NCBI RefSeq assembly: GCF_011397635.1
Contig: NC_064770.1
Span: 25,527,603-25,591,602 of the forward strand
Direction: 5' to 3'
Source of the DNA: Epinephelus fuscoguttatus
Taxonomy: Eukaryota; Chordata; Actinopteri; Perciformes; Serranidae
DNA: 64,000 bases
Part shown: in pieces, positions 27,193 to 38,039 of the stretch
Position numbering within the stretch: the first letter of the stretch is position 1
Layout: every line of letters begins with the position of its first letter
Position numbers and translations under genes: made by a program
Notes under the pieces: model-generated
The model's input: only the letters and a program-made list of their open reading frames with translations
What the model was told of the DNA's origin: nothing
The model's database searches: none

Positions 27193-27457
27193 CAAATGAG
27201 CTTAGAAATGGGCCCTGTAAGGGATTGTCCATGGGTTCCATATTGGCCCCATGCCAGTTGCCCACACGGGTTAGTTTATGCAAGTGGGCCCCTCATAGGT
27301 TATGCTACAGCTACCTGGGTACCAAGTGGGTATGGTTCCACAATGGGCATCTTATCCTGGGCCCACTTGGGTAAAGCCACCCATGTGGGCAATTGGCATG
27401 GCGCCATTATGGAACCCTTGGACTATCCCTTATAGGGTCCATTTTTCAGCTCATTTA
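27193..27457. mobile_element. Palindromic foldback MITE
   Basis: The left half (AAATGAGCTTAGAAATGGGC, then CCTGTAAGGGATTGTCCATG and GGTTCCATATTGGCCCCATG) is mirrored by the right half (CATGGCGCCATTATGGAACC, CTTGGACTATCCCTTATAGG and GTCCATTTTTCAGCTCATTT). The whole 265 bp can fold into one long hairpin, with GGGCCC blocks near the centre. Open frames here (up to 129 codons) are by-products of the palindrome. Confidence 0.8.
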
Positions 27458-27802
27458 TTAAACACATGGAACGCACGTACAAATGTTGGATGGGAAGTAA
27501 CTTACCATCTGCAAATGACATTATCAGCTGATATTACAGCAACATGTAGAATAGCTAAGCTTACACAGTTAAAAGCACTTTGTACCTTTCCATCTTTTAT
27601 CATTGGGTCAATCAACACAGATTGTCATAATAAGTTAGTAGCTATCATGTTTCACGTTAGCTGGGGAAGTAATTTGCCCAGCTGGATGTAGGTCTAACTA
27701 AGCTACACTGCATTGATGTGGTGTTGATTATTTTGTAACATTAATTAATAAAGTCATTTGCAAACAGAAAGGTAACCAGTTTACCAGCCAGATCCGCCCT
27801 AG

Positions 27803-28425
27803 AGTTGGGATCATAGATGTATAATAATACCTAAATACTGCATCCCAAGATGGCGCCTATTCATCCCAATGGAGCTGCTCGTCTGGTACAGTTTCTAGCT
27901 TTCAGGTTCAGTTCTGCAGTATATGACCCACTGTATATGTGCAGTAGTGTTTCTCCCACTGGCCCCGTCCGTGAGTTCCTGCCCAACTCATAGAATTTAA
28001 ACTGTGATGACATCATAGATTTTTTTTTTTTGTCTTTTTGTCTTTATTGGATAGGATAGTCTAAGCATGAAACTGGGAGAGAGAGAGGGGATGACATACA
28101 GCAAAGGGCTGCAAGCTGGAATCCAGTCCACGGCTGCTGCAGCAAGGACATTGCCTACACATACTCTACTCAATAAGTCACCTGGCACCCTGACATCACA
28201 TTTTAAAATCACTTTTCATATATTTCGGAATGTTTTGCAAATATAAACCTGCCATGGATCAAAAATTAATGATAGACAAAGTTATAATTACGTATCTTTT
28301 ACAGTGGTGTTCTGCGAGGAAAATGCTTTTTGGGCTGCAGGGGATTTTTTTTTTCTGCAATACTACAAGTGGCCACTGGAAAAAATAGCAGGGCTGAGCA
28401 GCTTTCCTGGGGGGCCTGGTTGGGA
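27803..28425 (+). repeat. Dispersed repeat R1, copy 2, interrupted by a SINE
   Basis: Begins GATCATAGATGTATAATAAT and includes AAGATGGCGCCTATTCATCC and TTTCTAGCTTTCAGGTTCAG, homologous to 16487-17480. A SINE (28021-28192) sits inside it. After the SINE the R1 sequence resumes with CAAATATAAACCTGCCATGG. Confidence 0.7.
28021..28192 (-). mobile_element. Full-length tRNA-derived SINE (minus orientation)
   Basis: Read on minus: a tRNA-like head with A-box region GGTGACTTATTGAGTAGAG, a B-box-like GGACTGGATTCC, the body CAGCCCTTTGCTGTATGTCA with CCCCTCTCTCTC, and an A-rich tail (poly-T on plus at 28021). The flanks carry similar direct repeats, TGACATCATAGATT and TGACATCACATTTT, which look like a target-site duplication with a few substitutions. 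Confidence 0.75.
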
Positions 28426-29839
28426 TAAAGTAAATGACATTTAGGCCTACTACTTCCCTTAGACAAGAATGGATGGCAGCTCAGACCTTAGCTGTTGTAG
28501 CAACCCAAATTCAGCAAGCCCATACCCCAGCCCATGGGTTGACAGGGGGCTGGTGGCCAACGGCAGCAACAAAGTGTGCTGATCCAGCGAGGATTCAGGG
28601 CAGTCGAGAGGGTTGTCCTGGATCAGACTCCCAGCGATCGGTCTTGTTCTGGCTGAATTCAAGTTGCCACAGGGCACAAAGTTAAGGTCTGTCTCTGCTG
28701 GGCCACTGCTGAAAAATGCATGTAAAGGAAACAACGTGTGGAGTCTGAGTTGTAGTTCATGCAACTCCGTTTCTTAGCAAATATTAGCTGCTGTTGTACA
28801 CTGTGTTAGCACTGTAGCAGCGCTAGGGAGAGACAAACACATAACGTCACATCCTTTGGATTTTACAGCAAAAAACATTGGCCTGAGTCCTTTTTCAGGT
28901 CAGTGCAAAGGCTGCTGGAAACATCCGAGAAAGTTGGGGAAAGTCTCAGTCTTTCAGTTAAGTCAGAACCTGTTCATCCATTGGCAATAAGAAAAAAATT
29001 AATACTGGCAAAAAGTTACAGACAAAATCTTTAAATATCCTGTATGTGTTTTGAAACTCTTTAGAAAAATGTTGAGTACTTTGTTATGAGCTACAGGCAC
29101 ATCAGTGTTTTACAAATGTAAGCTGACCCCACAGAGGAAAATCCTCCTTGCCCCTTTGAACCCGTGTGATAGATGTTTCTGTGAATAAGAGACACCCCGA
29201 GGATATCTATCCAAAACCTCTTGTACTCTGCCTGCACCCTGAGACTCAACACTGAACCAACACGTAGCCGACACAGTGACAAGTCTCCTGACACAAACCT
29301 CCGAAACAAAAGCCCTGAAGCGAGGAGGGGGCGGGCTGTGACTGCTCTGTCCCATAAATACAGTGTCTGAGGCTGAGTGTGGCACCTTAAGGGCTGTACA
29401 GGAAGGATCAGCGCTGGGATGTTCCCCCGACTCTGTAAAGCTGGAGCAGGGATAGAGTTTCTTCTGGCAAAGAGATGGAGGTTGAACCTGAGATGGAGTT
29501 CAGACTTTGAACCTGACTAACACACCAAGTGGCTGCTTGAATGGATGAGGGGATGGGAAGAGAGTGAGGAGAGGTAAAAGGGAACTGAGGTAGATAATCT
29601 GTCTGAGAAAGCGGTGCACACATATACACTCACACACACTCGGCACACTCAGCCCTGGGGCACAGTATGTTTTAGACAGAGATAGTAGATGAATTTGGCA
29701 AACTCACTGTGTCGGCTAATTGAGTATTTTATATTTTTTGTCTTTATTCAGCTCTCTTTCTCTATATCCTTGGAGAAAATAGAGACTGCTTGGCTGAAAA
29801 AACCTACAAGAAAAGTTCGACATTGACACCACTCTCATG

Positions 29840-29935
29840 TCTGTATACTGAATATAAGTCGCCTAATTTAGCTCAGCATAAAAACTGGAAATGGGAAACC
29901 TAGCTCTGTGTAAAAGTAACTAAATCCACCTGTCA
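29840..29935 (-). repeat. Dispersed repeat R2, copy 3
   Basis: Inverted: CTAATTTAGCTCAGCATAAA, then AACTGGAAATGGGAAACCTA, which mirrors the TTTCCAGTCTTTGTGCTAAG core. Confidence 0.5.
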
Positions 29936-31142
29936 ACACCTCTAATGCTCACTTATAACACACTCTATCTCCTTTGTTTAGTCCGTACAAAACCCAAAAT
30001 GTAAAATCAACAAATTTGACATTTTACAGGGGGTTATATCTGTTGGCAACATGACCTCATCCTAACTCATCCCTATATAGTGTAGGGGCGGGGTTTATGC
30101 TAAGGTTTGCTTCACTGAATCATCTAGCAGGCATTTAGCCCCACCCAAAAAATCCTGGACACAGAAATGGTGAAAAATGGTTTAACTCCACAGTTCAGTA
30201 CCGCACAGTTCCCAGATTTTCTCATGTTCTCAGTAAGTGAGTAAGTTATCCACTAACACCATTGACCATTTTAGGGTGCACTCAAGAAAAGAATCCACTG
30301 GTTCAGCTTAAATAGAAAGTGAAGGTAACAATTTGCATGCATTTTTTTAAGTAGCTCCAACTCTGGTTTTATTGAGCCAATGCCATGTGTCTTTTACAAT
30401 TTGACAAACTCAATTAGTTTAGTTCAACCAACATGATTTGCTTTGAACTCGAAAAATGTAACTAAGTTGAAACAACTTAATATTGATCCAAAAGTTGTGG
30501 TGATGTGTAGTGGTCAAATTATTTTATTCAAGATATCCCAACTAATTTATTTGAATTCCATTCTACTCAAAAATGTCAAAAATGTTTTTGATTTTGACCA
30601 AATTAATGTAACAAATGTAAATTTTTATGCTGAAAAACTTCTTTGTTCTATGTGTTATCTACTAACCTCATGAATCATTTTTAGAGTGTGTTTTCTAATA
30701 TGTATGTTTAGATGTAAATCTCAGCACTATAACTGAAAGTTTGTGCTCTAGAATGATAGCCTTACTCGTGAGTCACGTTCATCATAGCGTACACCAAGCA
30801 TGACTGTCTGGAAAGAGGTCATGTGAGAAAAAATGCGACATAGGATCCAAATTGTTGCTATTTCGATCATGTCGGTCGCAGACTAAAACCAACTACTAAT
30901 TGTGACAAATTGGTGAAATTATCATACATTAAGGCACTTTTTGGCATCACTGATGGCACATTGTACAGAGGGCAAATCATTGTGCAGCTACAAAACTTAT
31001 GGGACATCTGACAACGCTGTAGCTGCTAACTGTAGCTTCATATTCAATCTACGTGCCAGTGTTAGCCATTCATCCTCTCATCTGTTCACTTATCTTACTG
31101 CTTTGTGCTTTCTTTTTTTTTTTTACTGATGCTTGTTTTGCA

Positions 31143-31183
31143 CTCTTATCTTATTTTATCTTATCTTATCTTATCTTATCTTA
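31143..31183. repeat. (CTTAT)n pentanucleotide microsatellite
   Basis: About eight near-perfect TTATC/CTTAT units, one of them changed to TTATTTTATC. Confidence 0.85.
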
Positions 31184-34100
31184 CTCTCAACAAGAAAGCG
31201 AGTAAGCGTACAGTATGTCCCAAATTGTCAAACTTTCCCTTTAAGGAGTATATAAACTTCTCAGAGTTAAGCATGACAAAGCCTGTGATTGCAATTTCGG
31301 TCTTCTAAGATGTAAAAGCAGTTTTAAAGAAAAAAATGTCCTCAAACAAAGGTCTGTGCAGATTCTAACATGACCCAGGCAAATATAGAATAATGATATG
31401 TTTTGAAGCACAAACAGCCATTGTAAATCCATCCAAAGCGAGGCCAGCCTGGCACCGAGGAATTCACAGCTTTGGAAACGACTGTCTGCTGGCTAGCGGC
31501 AGATTCAGTCAGAATGAGGTCAGGATCCAGGCTTTGCTTTCATCAGACATTTTATTTGCTTTTCCCTCACGCTAATTGCTCTAGTTGGAGTTACACTGAC
31601 AGGTTTGGACGCAGAAATATAAACAGTGAGATTAAAGAAACAAACAGGCAGCAGCAGTGTTGAGGAAACAAATACAACTTGCAAGTTGTGAACTGTGCCT
31701 GTATGTATAGGATTGAGGTTAGATAATATGTCTCACTGCTGGTGATGTGTTTGTGTGCACACATCTGTACATCTTTGGTACATTACTGCGCTCTCACATT
31801 CATGTGCAGGCGTTTATGCATGCATGTGTGTAGTCCAGACTACATTTCCAACTATGGTGCCTTCAGGTGTGTGCTGCTGCATCCCTGTGTGTACCAGTGA
31901 TAGAGATTTCCATAGCCAGAGGCCCGCTGATGGCGTGTACATGTGTCAGCCATTACAGCAAATTACAAATCCTCCTCAGCAAAAGCAGAATGTTCCACTC
32001 TCATTTTGTAATTTCCAGTATGAGGAAGAAGCTGTCGGCCATTTGCGATAGCCGCAAGATACCCGGCAGAATCTCCTTAAAGCCATCATGACAGATCTTT
32101 GAAACCACCGCCCAGGAGATAGTCATTTAGTGGTGCAGAGGCATGGCTGTAGTTTCCTACAAATGGAACCTTTTTATTGTGTCTGGATAGAGACATTTAC
32201 TAATAATGAACTCCAGATTGAAGATGTACGCATATCAGAGGGTTTTCCTACTGTTTGGGTCTGGCTTTCCATGCACGACTGTGGTCATTATCCCAAAACA
32301 ATCAAGTTTAATGCTCACATTGTGGTGTCTGAAGTGCAGCTCCTTTGAAGAAATAAAAGATGTCACACACGCCGCCTGCTATATGTTAGATGCTGAATGG
32401 CCGAGCCCTCAGGTAGGGAGGATCACTGAATACAAAAGCCGACAACAAAGCAACTGCGGAGCCCCACCTTTCTCCTGGAGCCTTCCCAAACTTTCATCTG
32501 CAAACGTAGGCAAAGTCAGTAAGAATGATGGATGGAGACGGAGGGCTGAACAAAAAAAAATCGCTCTGATCTCTTCATCCACACACAATGTTCCTCCCCC
32601 CACATCTTCCTCTTCTCCTCCCGCCCTCCATCCCTTGCGTCCCACCACCTTCACACAGGTGCATCGATCTCTTTCGCCTGCAGGAAAATGTCCAGACTCC
32701 CAGACTTGCCCTGCAGCTTTATAGAGACATCACTGAAAGGATGAATGTGCTAAAGATCTGAGAGGAGAGATGTTTGCAGCTTACGCAACAGCCTCAACAG
32801 CCTTGAAAGCATTAAACAGTGTTAGACACACATAATGCCTCGAGTTCAACATGGGAGTAATTTATATTGGAGGAAAAGTTTGCTGCGATTCATTCCAACT
32901 TCATGAGGGTTCGATTTGGGCAGCACCCAAAGCCAGGAGGTTCAATTATGCAACTGATATACATGTATAGAAAATACGAGCCCACGGATATTTTTCAAAT
33001 AAACAAAAATGCATGCAAGCGCTGCTCGACCGCTAGAAACCAGCTGCACAGAACGCTTTCAATATGTCTTTCATCTTGGCAATAAAACCTAAAATGCTTT
33101 TCCGGGGAGCAAGTCTGCACAGGAGTCTTGTGTTGGTTTAAACTGTTATTTACCTTCTCTGGGTGCTTAAATGTAGCAGTAGAATCAGGAGAGAGAGTAT
33201 CCTAAGAGCACAGAGAGAATTAAGTTGAATGACAATCATGTCATCGTACAAGCCGCAGACCATTTGGGAAATGCCTTCTTTTCTAATCCGCAACTCTGCG
33301 GTGAAAAGTGGGATCTGGTGGTTGGCTCCAAAGCGATACTGGGTGTGTTGGAAAGGGTGGAGATGCAAGGCGAGTAAAAAGGTCGGGGGGGGGGCGAGGA
33401 GAACTTGCATGTGCCTATGTGTGTTTGTGCCGTCATGGCAGAAGACGAGTGTAAGCAAGAGACAGAAACGGAGTGAGAAAGAGGTTAAAAAAGAGACAAC
33501 TGTGATTAGTTGGGTATACAGTTTCCTGCCTCCCAGCTCACTTTGGGGGATTCACTAAGACATGTGGCTGCAAATCTGACAGAGCTGTGAAGGTGAAGCA
33601 TTTTGAGCTGCAGCTTGTGTCTGTCTGTATATGTGAAGTCTGTCAATATGCGTGCAGAGACTTTTATTCCTTTAGGGTGTTATGCATGCATCCATGTGCC
33701 TGTGGAGGCCTATTGTTCCAGTCTGCGTGCACATGTACCACTTGTGGTACCCGATCCCAGACTGTTACTTACTGAGATGCTTGTGGGCTGCTCCATGTGG
33801 CTTTCCTTCATTGAAAGGCCTCGTCGTCTTAAACGCTGATTGCCATGACGTCAGCTCCAAACCACAGCCCTGCCTTTTATGTGTCACTGTCACCATCTAT
33901 TTCCGCCCAGTGTGTGAAAAACAACTTTCTTTCCATCTTCGCGATTCACTGACACGGACGGTTGGATCGAACACTGTGCTACTGTTACTGGGCCAGAACC
34001 GCCACCCAAATGGATGTGCTCGTTAATTTTCACACTCACTCAGCTTATTCAAAACAATTGAATGGCTAAAGATGCGTGTGAACGAGCAACTGGGTGAGTG

Positions 34101-34864
34101 TCTCATTAGTTAAATGGGGACTATGTGTTCATTTATGTAAACAAGTCAGACCTGGAGGATCTCTGTAAATAAAAACAGTCATCAGATGGGTGTTAACTGA
34201 CTGTAATTACTGGTGTAAAACCACAGCAGTTTGTCTCTCCACTCTCTGGAGTTTCCCATGTTTTTCGAATTCCGACCTGTCACAGCGACTGCGAGAAAAG
34301 AGAGCTGTCATCCTTGGAAAGAAAAAAAACCCTACTCTGTCCATTGCTTCACTGTTGAGTCAGGTCTGCTAAAATAGTATCACCTGTCCTGTGAGATCCT
34401 GCCTGCCAGTGTGTGTGGGGGTGTGTGTGTGAAACTGTTTCATGCTGCAGAAACAGGAGATGGGCTCCTACCCTGTGGGGCCAGTCCGCTTTTCACAGGA
34501 ATGCAAAATCATGTGCGACTCACACAGGCAAACCATCAGCGAAGGTGCTGACGGTTGTTTTGGCCAAAGGGGACAGGAGTGGAGCAAATATGTGACCCGC
34601 CAGGAAAACGACAGACCTGGTAGGAGATAAATGGCCTTTAAATATTGGATATTTCACATTGGTTTTTCAGTTTGAATCATTTAAAGTTGGTTCAAAGGTA
34701 AAATGTTCACATTCTTTGGACAAGCGTGGCATAATGTGCTTTTTATCATTGTCCAAAGCTCTGTTTGAACCAAAAAAATTGGCTGGGGTGGTGGAAAATG
34801 AAAACAATAGAAAGACATTGGGTAGTATGCTTATTTGTTTTCTTGTTGAGAGGTAGATTGATTG

Positions 34865-34965
34865 AGAGGATTGATACCATTCATGTCTGTATGCTAAATA
34901 TGTAGCTACAGCCAGCAGCTGGACAGACATGGAAAGCTAACCTGCTAGCTAATGTTAGCTAGCTT
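34865..34965 (-). repeat. Dispersed repeat R2, copy 4
   Basis: Inverted copy: TATGTAGCTACAGCCAGCAG, then CTGGACAGACATGGAAAGCT and GTTAGCTAGC. Confidence 0.5.
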
Positions 34966-35182
34966 GCTAATAAATATGGCGAAATATGATGTTTTTGGTA
35001 CATTTTTCATTTGCTTATTTTCCATGCCTGTCACCCACCATGCTACCAGCCAGGCAGCATCTCTCATGTGGGGCAGTTTGTATATTTCATGGCCAATATC
35101 ATTGACTGGTTAAACATGACAACAATCACTGTCTACAACACATGTAACTTTACTTCTTTGCTATTACCACACAGAATGAAGC

Positions 35183-35660
35183 GTACATCTACCAGGCCCC
35201 TAGGAAAGCCGCTCAGCCTTGTAGCAAATTTTCCCCAGTGGCCACTGGTGGCATTGCAGCGAAAAATTTTGCCTCACAGGCCACCATTGTAAAAGAGATA
35301 TCTGTAAAACCGATGACAGGACACCTTGAACTGCAAACAAGGTGAATTATGAATCGTTCTATTCTGATTTTTTGGAGCCATTGTGGTTTTATATTTGTAA
35401 AAAATCCTCAAGCCAAGAAAAATGATTTACAAATCTGTGATGTCATCACAATGTAAAGTCTATGAGCTGAATGGGAACTCGTGGTCAGGGCCAGCCAGAG
35501 AAACACCACTGCACATATTCAGTGTGTTGCATACGGTGGACACAAACCCGGAAGCTACTTTCATTCGCAAAATGTGTATTTTTTTGCGAATGCACCAGGT
35601 GAGCAACTCCAGTGGAATGCATAGGCACCATCTTGGCATCTGGTATCTAGTCATGATTAA
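35183..35660 (-). repeat. Dispersed repeat R1, copy 3 (inverted)
   Basis: The minus-strand reading AGATGGTGCCTATGCATTCC matches the R1 motif AAGATGGCGCCTATTCATCC. AGTGGCCACTGG and a CTGCAATGCCACC-type end match the right part of copy 2. Confidence 0.55.
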
Positions 35661-36464
35661 AACCTATGGCATCTACGCATGGATGAGAGGCTCATGCTCA
35701 GTGGTGTTAGATGAGCTAGTAGCAGTCAGCGCTGCATGCTTCCCCCTGTGCAGTGAAATGGTTTGCGGACACTGTTGCCAACTCTTTCCCATGAAAATAG
35801 CTAGCACTAGCTCCAAACGTTGCTAGATGATGTCATTAGCTCATCTGCCTATCATTAAATCATCGCTCTTTAAAAGAATCATTACAGCTTCGCTGAGAGT
35901 CAATACAAAAATCCTCAACAAAACATTTGACTGGCATGACAGCTGTGGTGCTTATACTACAATGCACCACCTTCTCAGACTTCCAATCCAGAGTCCTTCT
36001 GCCTGTCCAACACCTACTGCACAGAGGGGAGAGGAAAGAGGGAAGAGACCCCACACTGATTGTGGAAAAGCTATGGACTGACGTCACTCAGAGCAGCATG
36101 GGTATAAATCACAATATAATATATTTCTGGTGGTCTGAATGAGTCACTAAATTTGTTGCTGGTTGCTTTTTAGAAATAAGATCGATAAGAGTCGGGTGTA
36201 GTTTAGTAGAGAGAAAATAGTTCCTATATGAAAACAACAAATCATGTCTGTGGATTATCTTGAGTAACCGGGTCATGATTTTTTTTTTTCAAATGTATTT
36301 TTTTGGCACTTTGAGCACCACAAACCAGGGGCCATCTGGTTTCACTGGATTTCATTATATTGGAGAGGAGGCAGACATCGCTAACTCACACAAAAACAAT
36401 CTAGACAGATAAATAACACTATCGGTAAGAGGAAAAGTATGTGTTAACTGTCTCTTTAAAGGTG

Positions 36465-36540
36465 CTGGTAGGCAGATTTTGTTGCCTGAACTGTCTTCCT
36501 ATCTCCAGTCTTTATGTGAAACTAACTGGCTGAAGCCACC
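36465..36540 (+). repeat. Dispersed repeat R2, copy 5 (short)
   Basis: GGTAGGCAGATTTTGTTGCC followed by TCTCCAGTCTTTATGTGAAA and CTAACTGGCTG; a fragment of the R2 family. Confidence 0.45.
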
Positions 36541-37361
36541 TCTCAGAAACAAAACAATTTCTTTGATTTATGGTGCAAAAATATTATTTGGACCAAGACT
36601 TCTACAAATCAGCACAGGTTCATAATTTCAGTTGTGGTCACAGTAAAGCTCCTCTGTCTTTTCAACACCACCACCACACCCTCACTTTGTCGTAAAGCTG
36701 ATAATCACATCGCGTTGTCTGCGAGCCTCATTCCTGTGGGAATGTATTCTGAGTCTTTGACCTCTTCTTTTTTAACCCCTTTACCAACACACACACAGTC
36801 ACGCACACTCAAACACAAATCTCCCTCTCTTTCCTGTCGCTCTCATCTGGTCTCACTTTGGGTTTTGAGGTCTGTGTTTTTAGAGGACGCAACAGAGCTG
36901 CTGGTCCAAACGACAGCAGGAAGGCTTCTCTGCGGACTTCCCCAGCATACATTCAGAACTGATTTGGGTTCTGTTTTGACCAAGCGATCGATCATTCACT
37001 TCCTGCTATGATTGTTACAGATACATATGGAGGAACACAAAGTACACAGTCTGTCTTCATTGTCTCTAGTATTTGGCGTGACATGGTGTTCTCCCTACAA
37101 ATCTGGGACACTGACCGACGAGCCAATAGGGAGAGACTGAGGGATCGAGAGAAACAATTACTGCGGTGACTGACAGGCAAGGTTAGAGGGTATTTACTTC
37201 TCTGGCACAGAAGCAAAAGAATAAAGTTTGCTTGGGCCAAATGTTGATGCCGAAGATATATTAATCATGCATTAGGGGATTATTTTTAATATAGAAAAGC
37301 AGGTGATAAATGATAACTCTGGAATGATAGTTGGCTCTAAAAGGTAAAATCCGTGTGTTTC

Positions 37362-37397
37362 TGTGTGTGTGTGTGTATGTGTGTGTGTCTGTGTGTT
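37362..37397. repeat. (GT)n microsatellite
   Basis: TGTGTGTGTGTGTATGTGTG followed by more GT units, slightly imperfect. Confidence 0.85.
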
Positions 37398-37574
37398 GCA
37401 CAATAGGTGCTAAGGGGCATAAAGCTGGGAAGGTATGTGGAATTCCCCTCATTCATACAACCAGGGGGATCCAGATGTGATCACACAAACAAACACACGT
37501 TTAAGTGTTATTCTTTGGGGTAACATGCAGTGTTACAGAGAGTAGACATGCTTTAAATGAATAGCCTGGTTTGA

Positions 37575-37735
37575 CATTTTTGTTTCAGCACAGGCAGACT
37601 TTACCTCTGGGTACAGCCTGGCTACCTGTGTCCCTCTGTTTCCAGTCTTTAAGCTAAACAAAGCTAACCTGCTGCTGGGTGTATAGCGTCATATTTAACG
37701 GACAGACAAGACAGTAGTATCAATCTTTTAATCAA
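37575..37735 (+). repeat. Dispersed repeat R2, copy 6
   Basis: GTTTCCAGTCTTTAAGCTAA followed by ACAAAGCTAACCTGCTGCTG and a CATATTTA end; one of the better preserved copies. Confidence 0.6.
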
Positions 37736-37754
37736 ACCCTCTACCATAAGGTGA

Positions 37755-38035
37755 GTAAGGGGGCTTTGATCTGAGCACACTTGACCCCAAAGTCCAGTTT
37801 ATTAGATTAGTGTGAACACTGCATACTGTACTCAGGCACATTATGCCAATCTGTGCCAGAGTGCACTTGAAAAGGTGGTCTTGAGTACGATTCATGTGTA
37901 CTTCATGTGTCTGTCAACAAAAATGCCACGTAACTGATGACACAAATGCACTTGGGTACAGAACATTACTAATGTAATAGCTGATGGCGGGCAGCTAATT
38001 GTACTCGGGCACATTAAAACACCCAAAGTTCATTT
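37755..38035. repeat. Dispersed repeat R3, copy 2
   Basis: CACTTGACCCCAAAGTCCAG is identical to copy 1 at 11.18 kb. It ends with GGGCACATTAAAACACCC, whose complement GGGTGTTTT matches the start of copy 1. Non-autonomous DNA transposon likely. Confidence 0.55.
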
Positions 38036-38039
38036 CCCA

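Larger units (their letters stand above)
28430..35180. other. Intergenic region, mostly unannotated
   Basis: No gene exon is supported. It contains R2 copies near 29.84 and 34.87 kb, an AT-rich decayed segment at 30.3-30.7 kb with AAGTTGAAACAACTTAA-like motifs, and a (CTTAT)n array. The longest open frames (172 codons at 32206-32724) show low-complexity Pro/Ser runs and no domain. Confidence 0.6.

Noticed and set aside
27302-27691. 129-codon plus-strand open frame
   Set aside because: Produced by the palindromic MITE and its flank.
31143-31183. CRISPR-like repeat array
   Set aside because: A five-base microsatellite without spacers, in a vertebrate genome.
32206-32724. 172-codon plus-strand open frame
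   Set aside because: Low-complexity Pro/Ser-rich end, no domain, no neighbouring exon.
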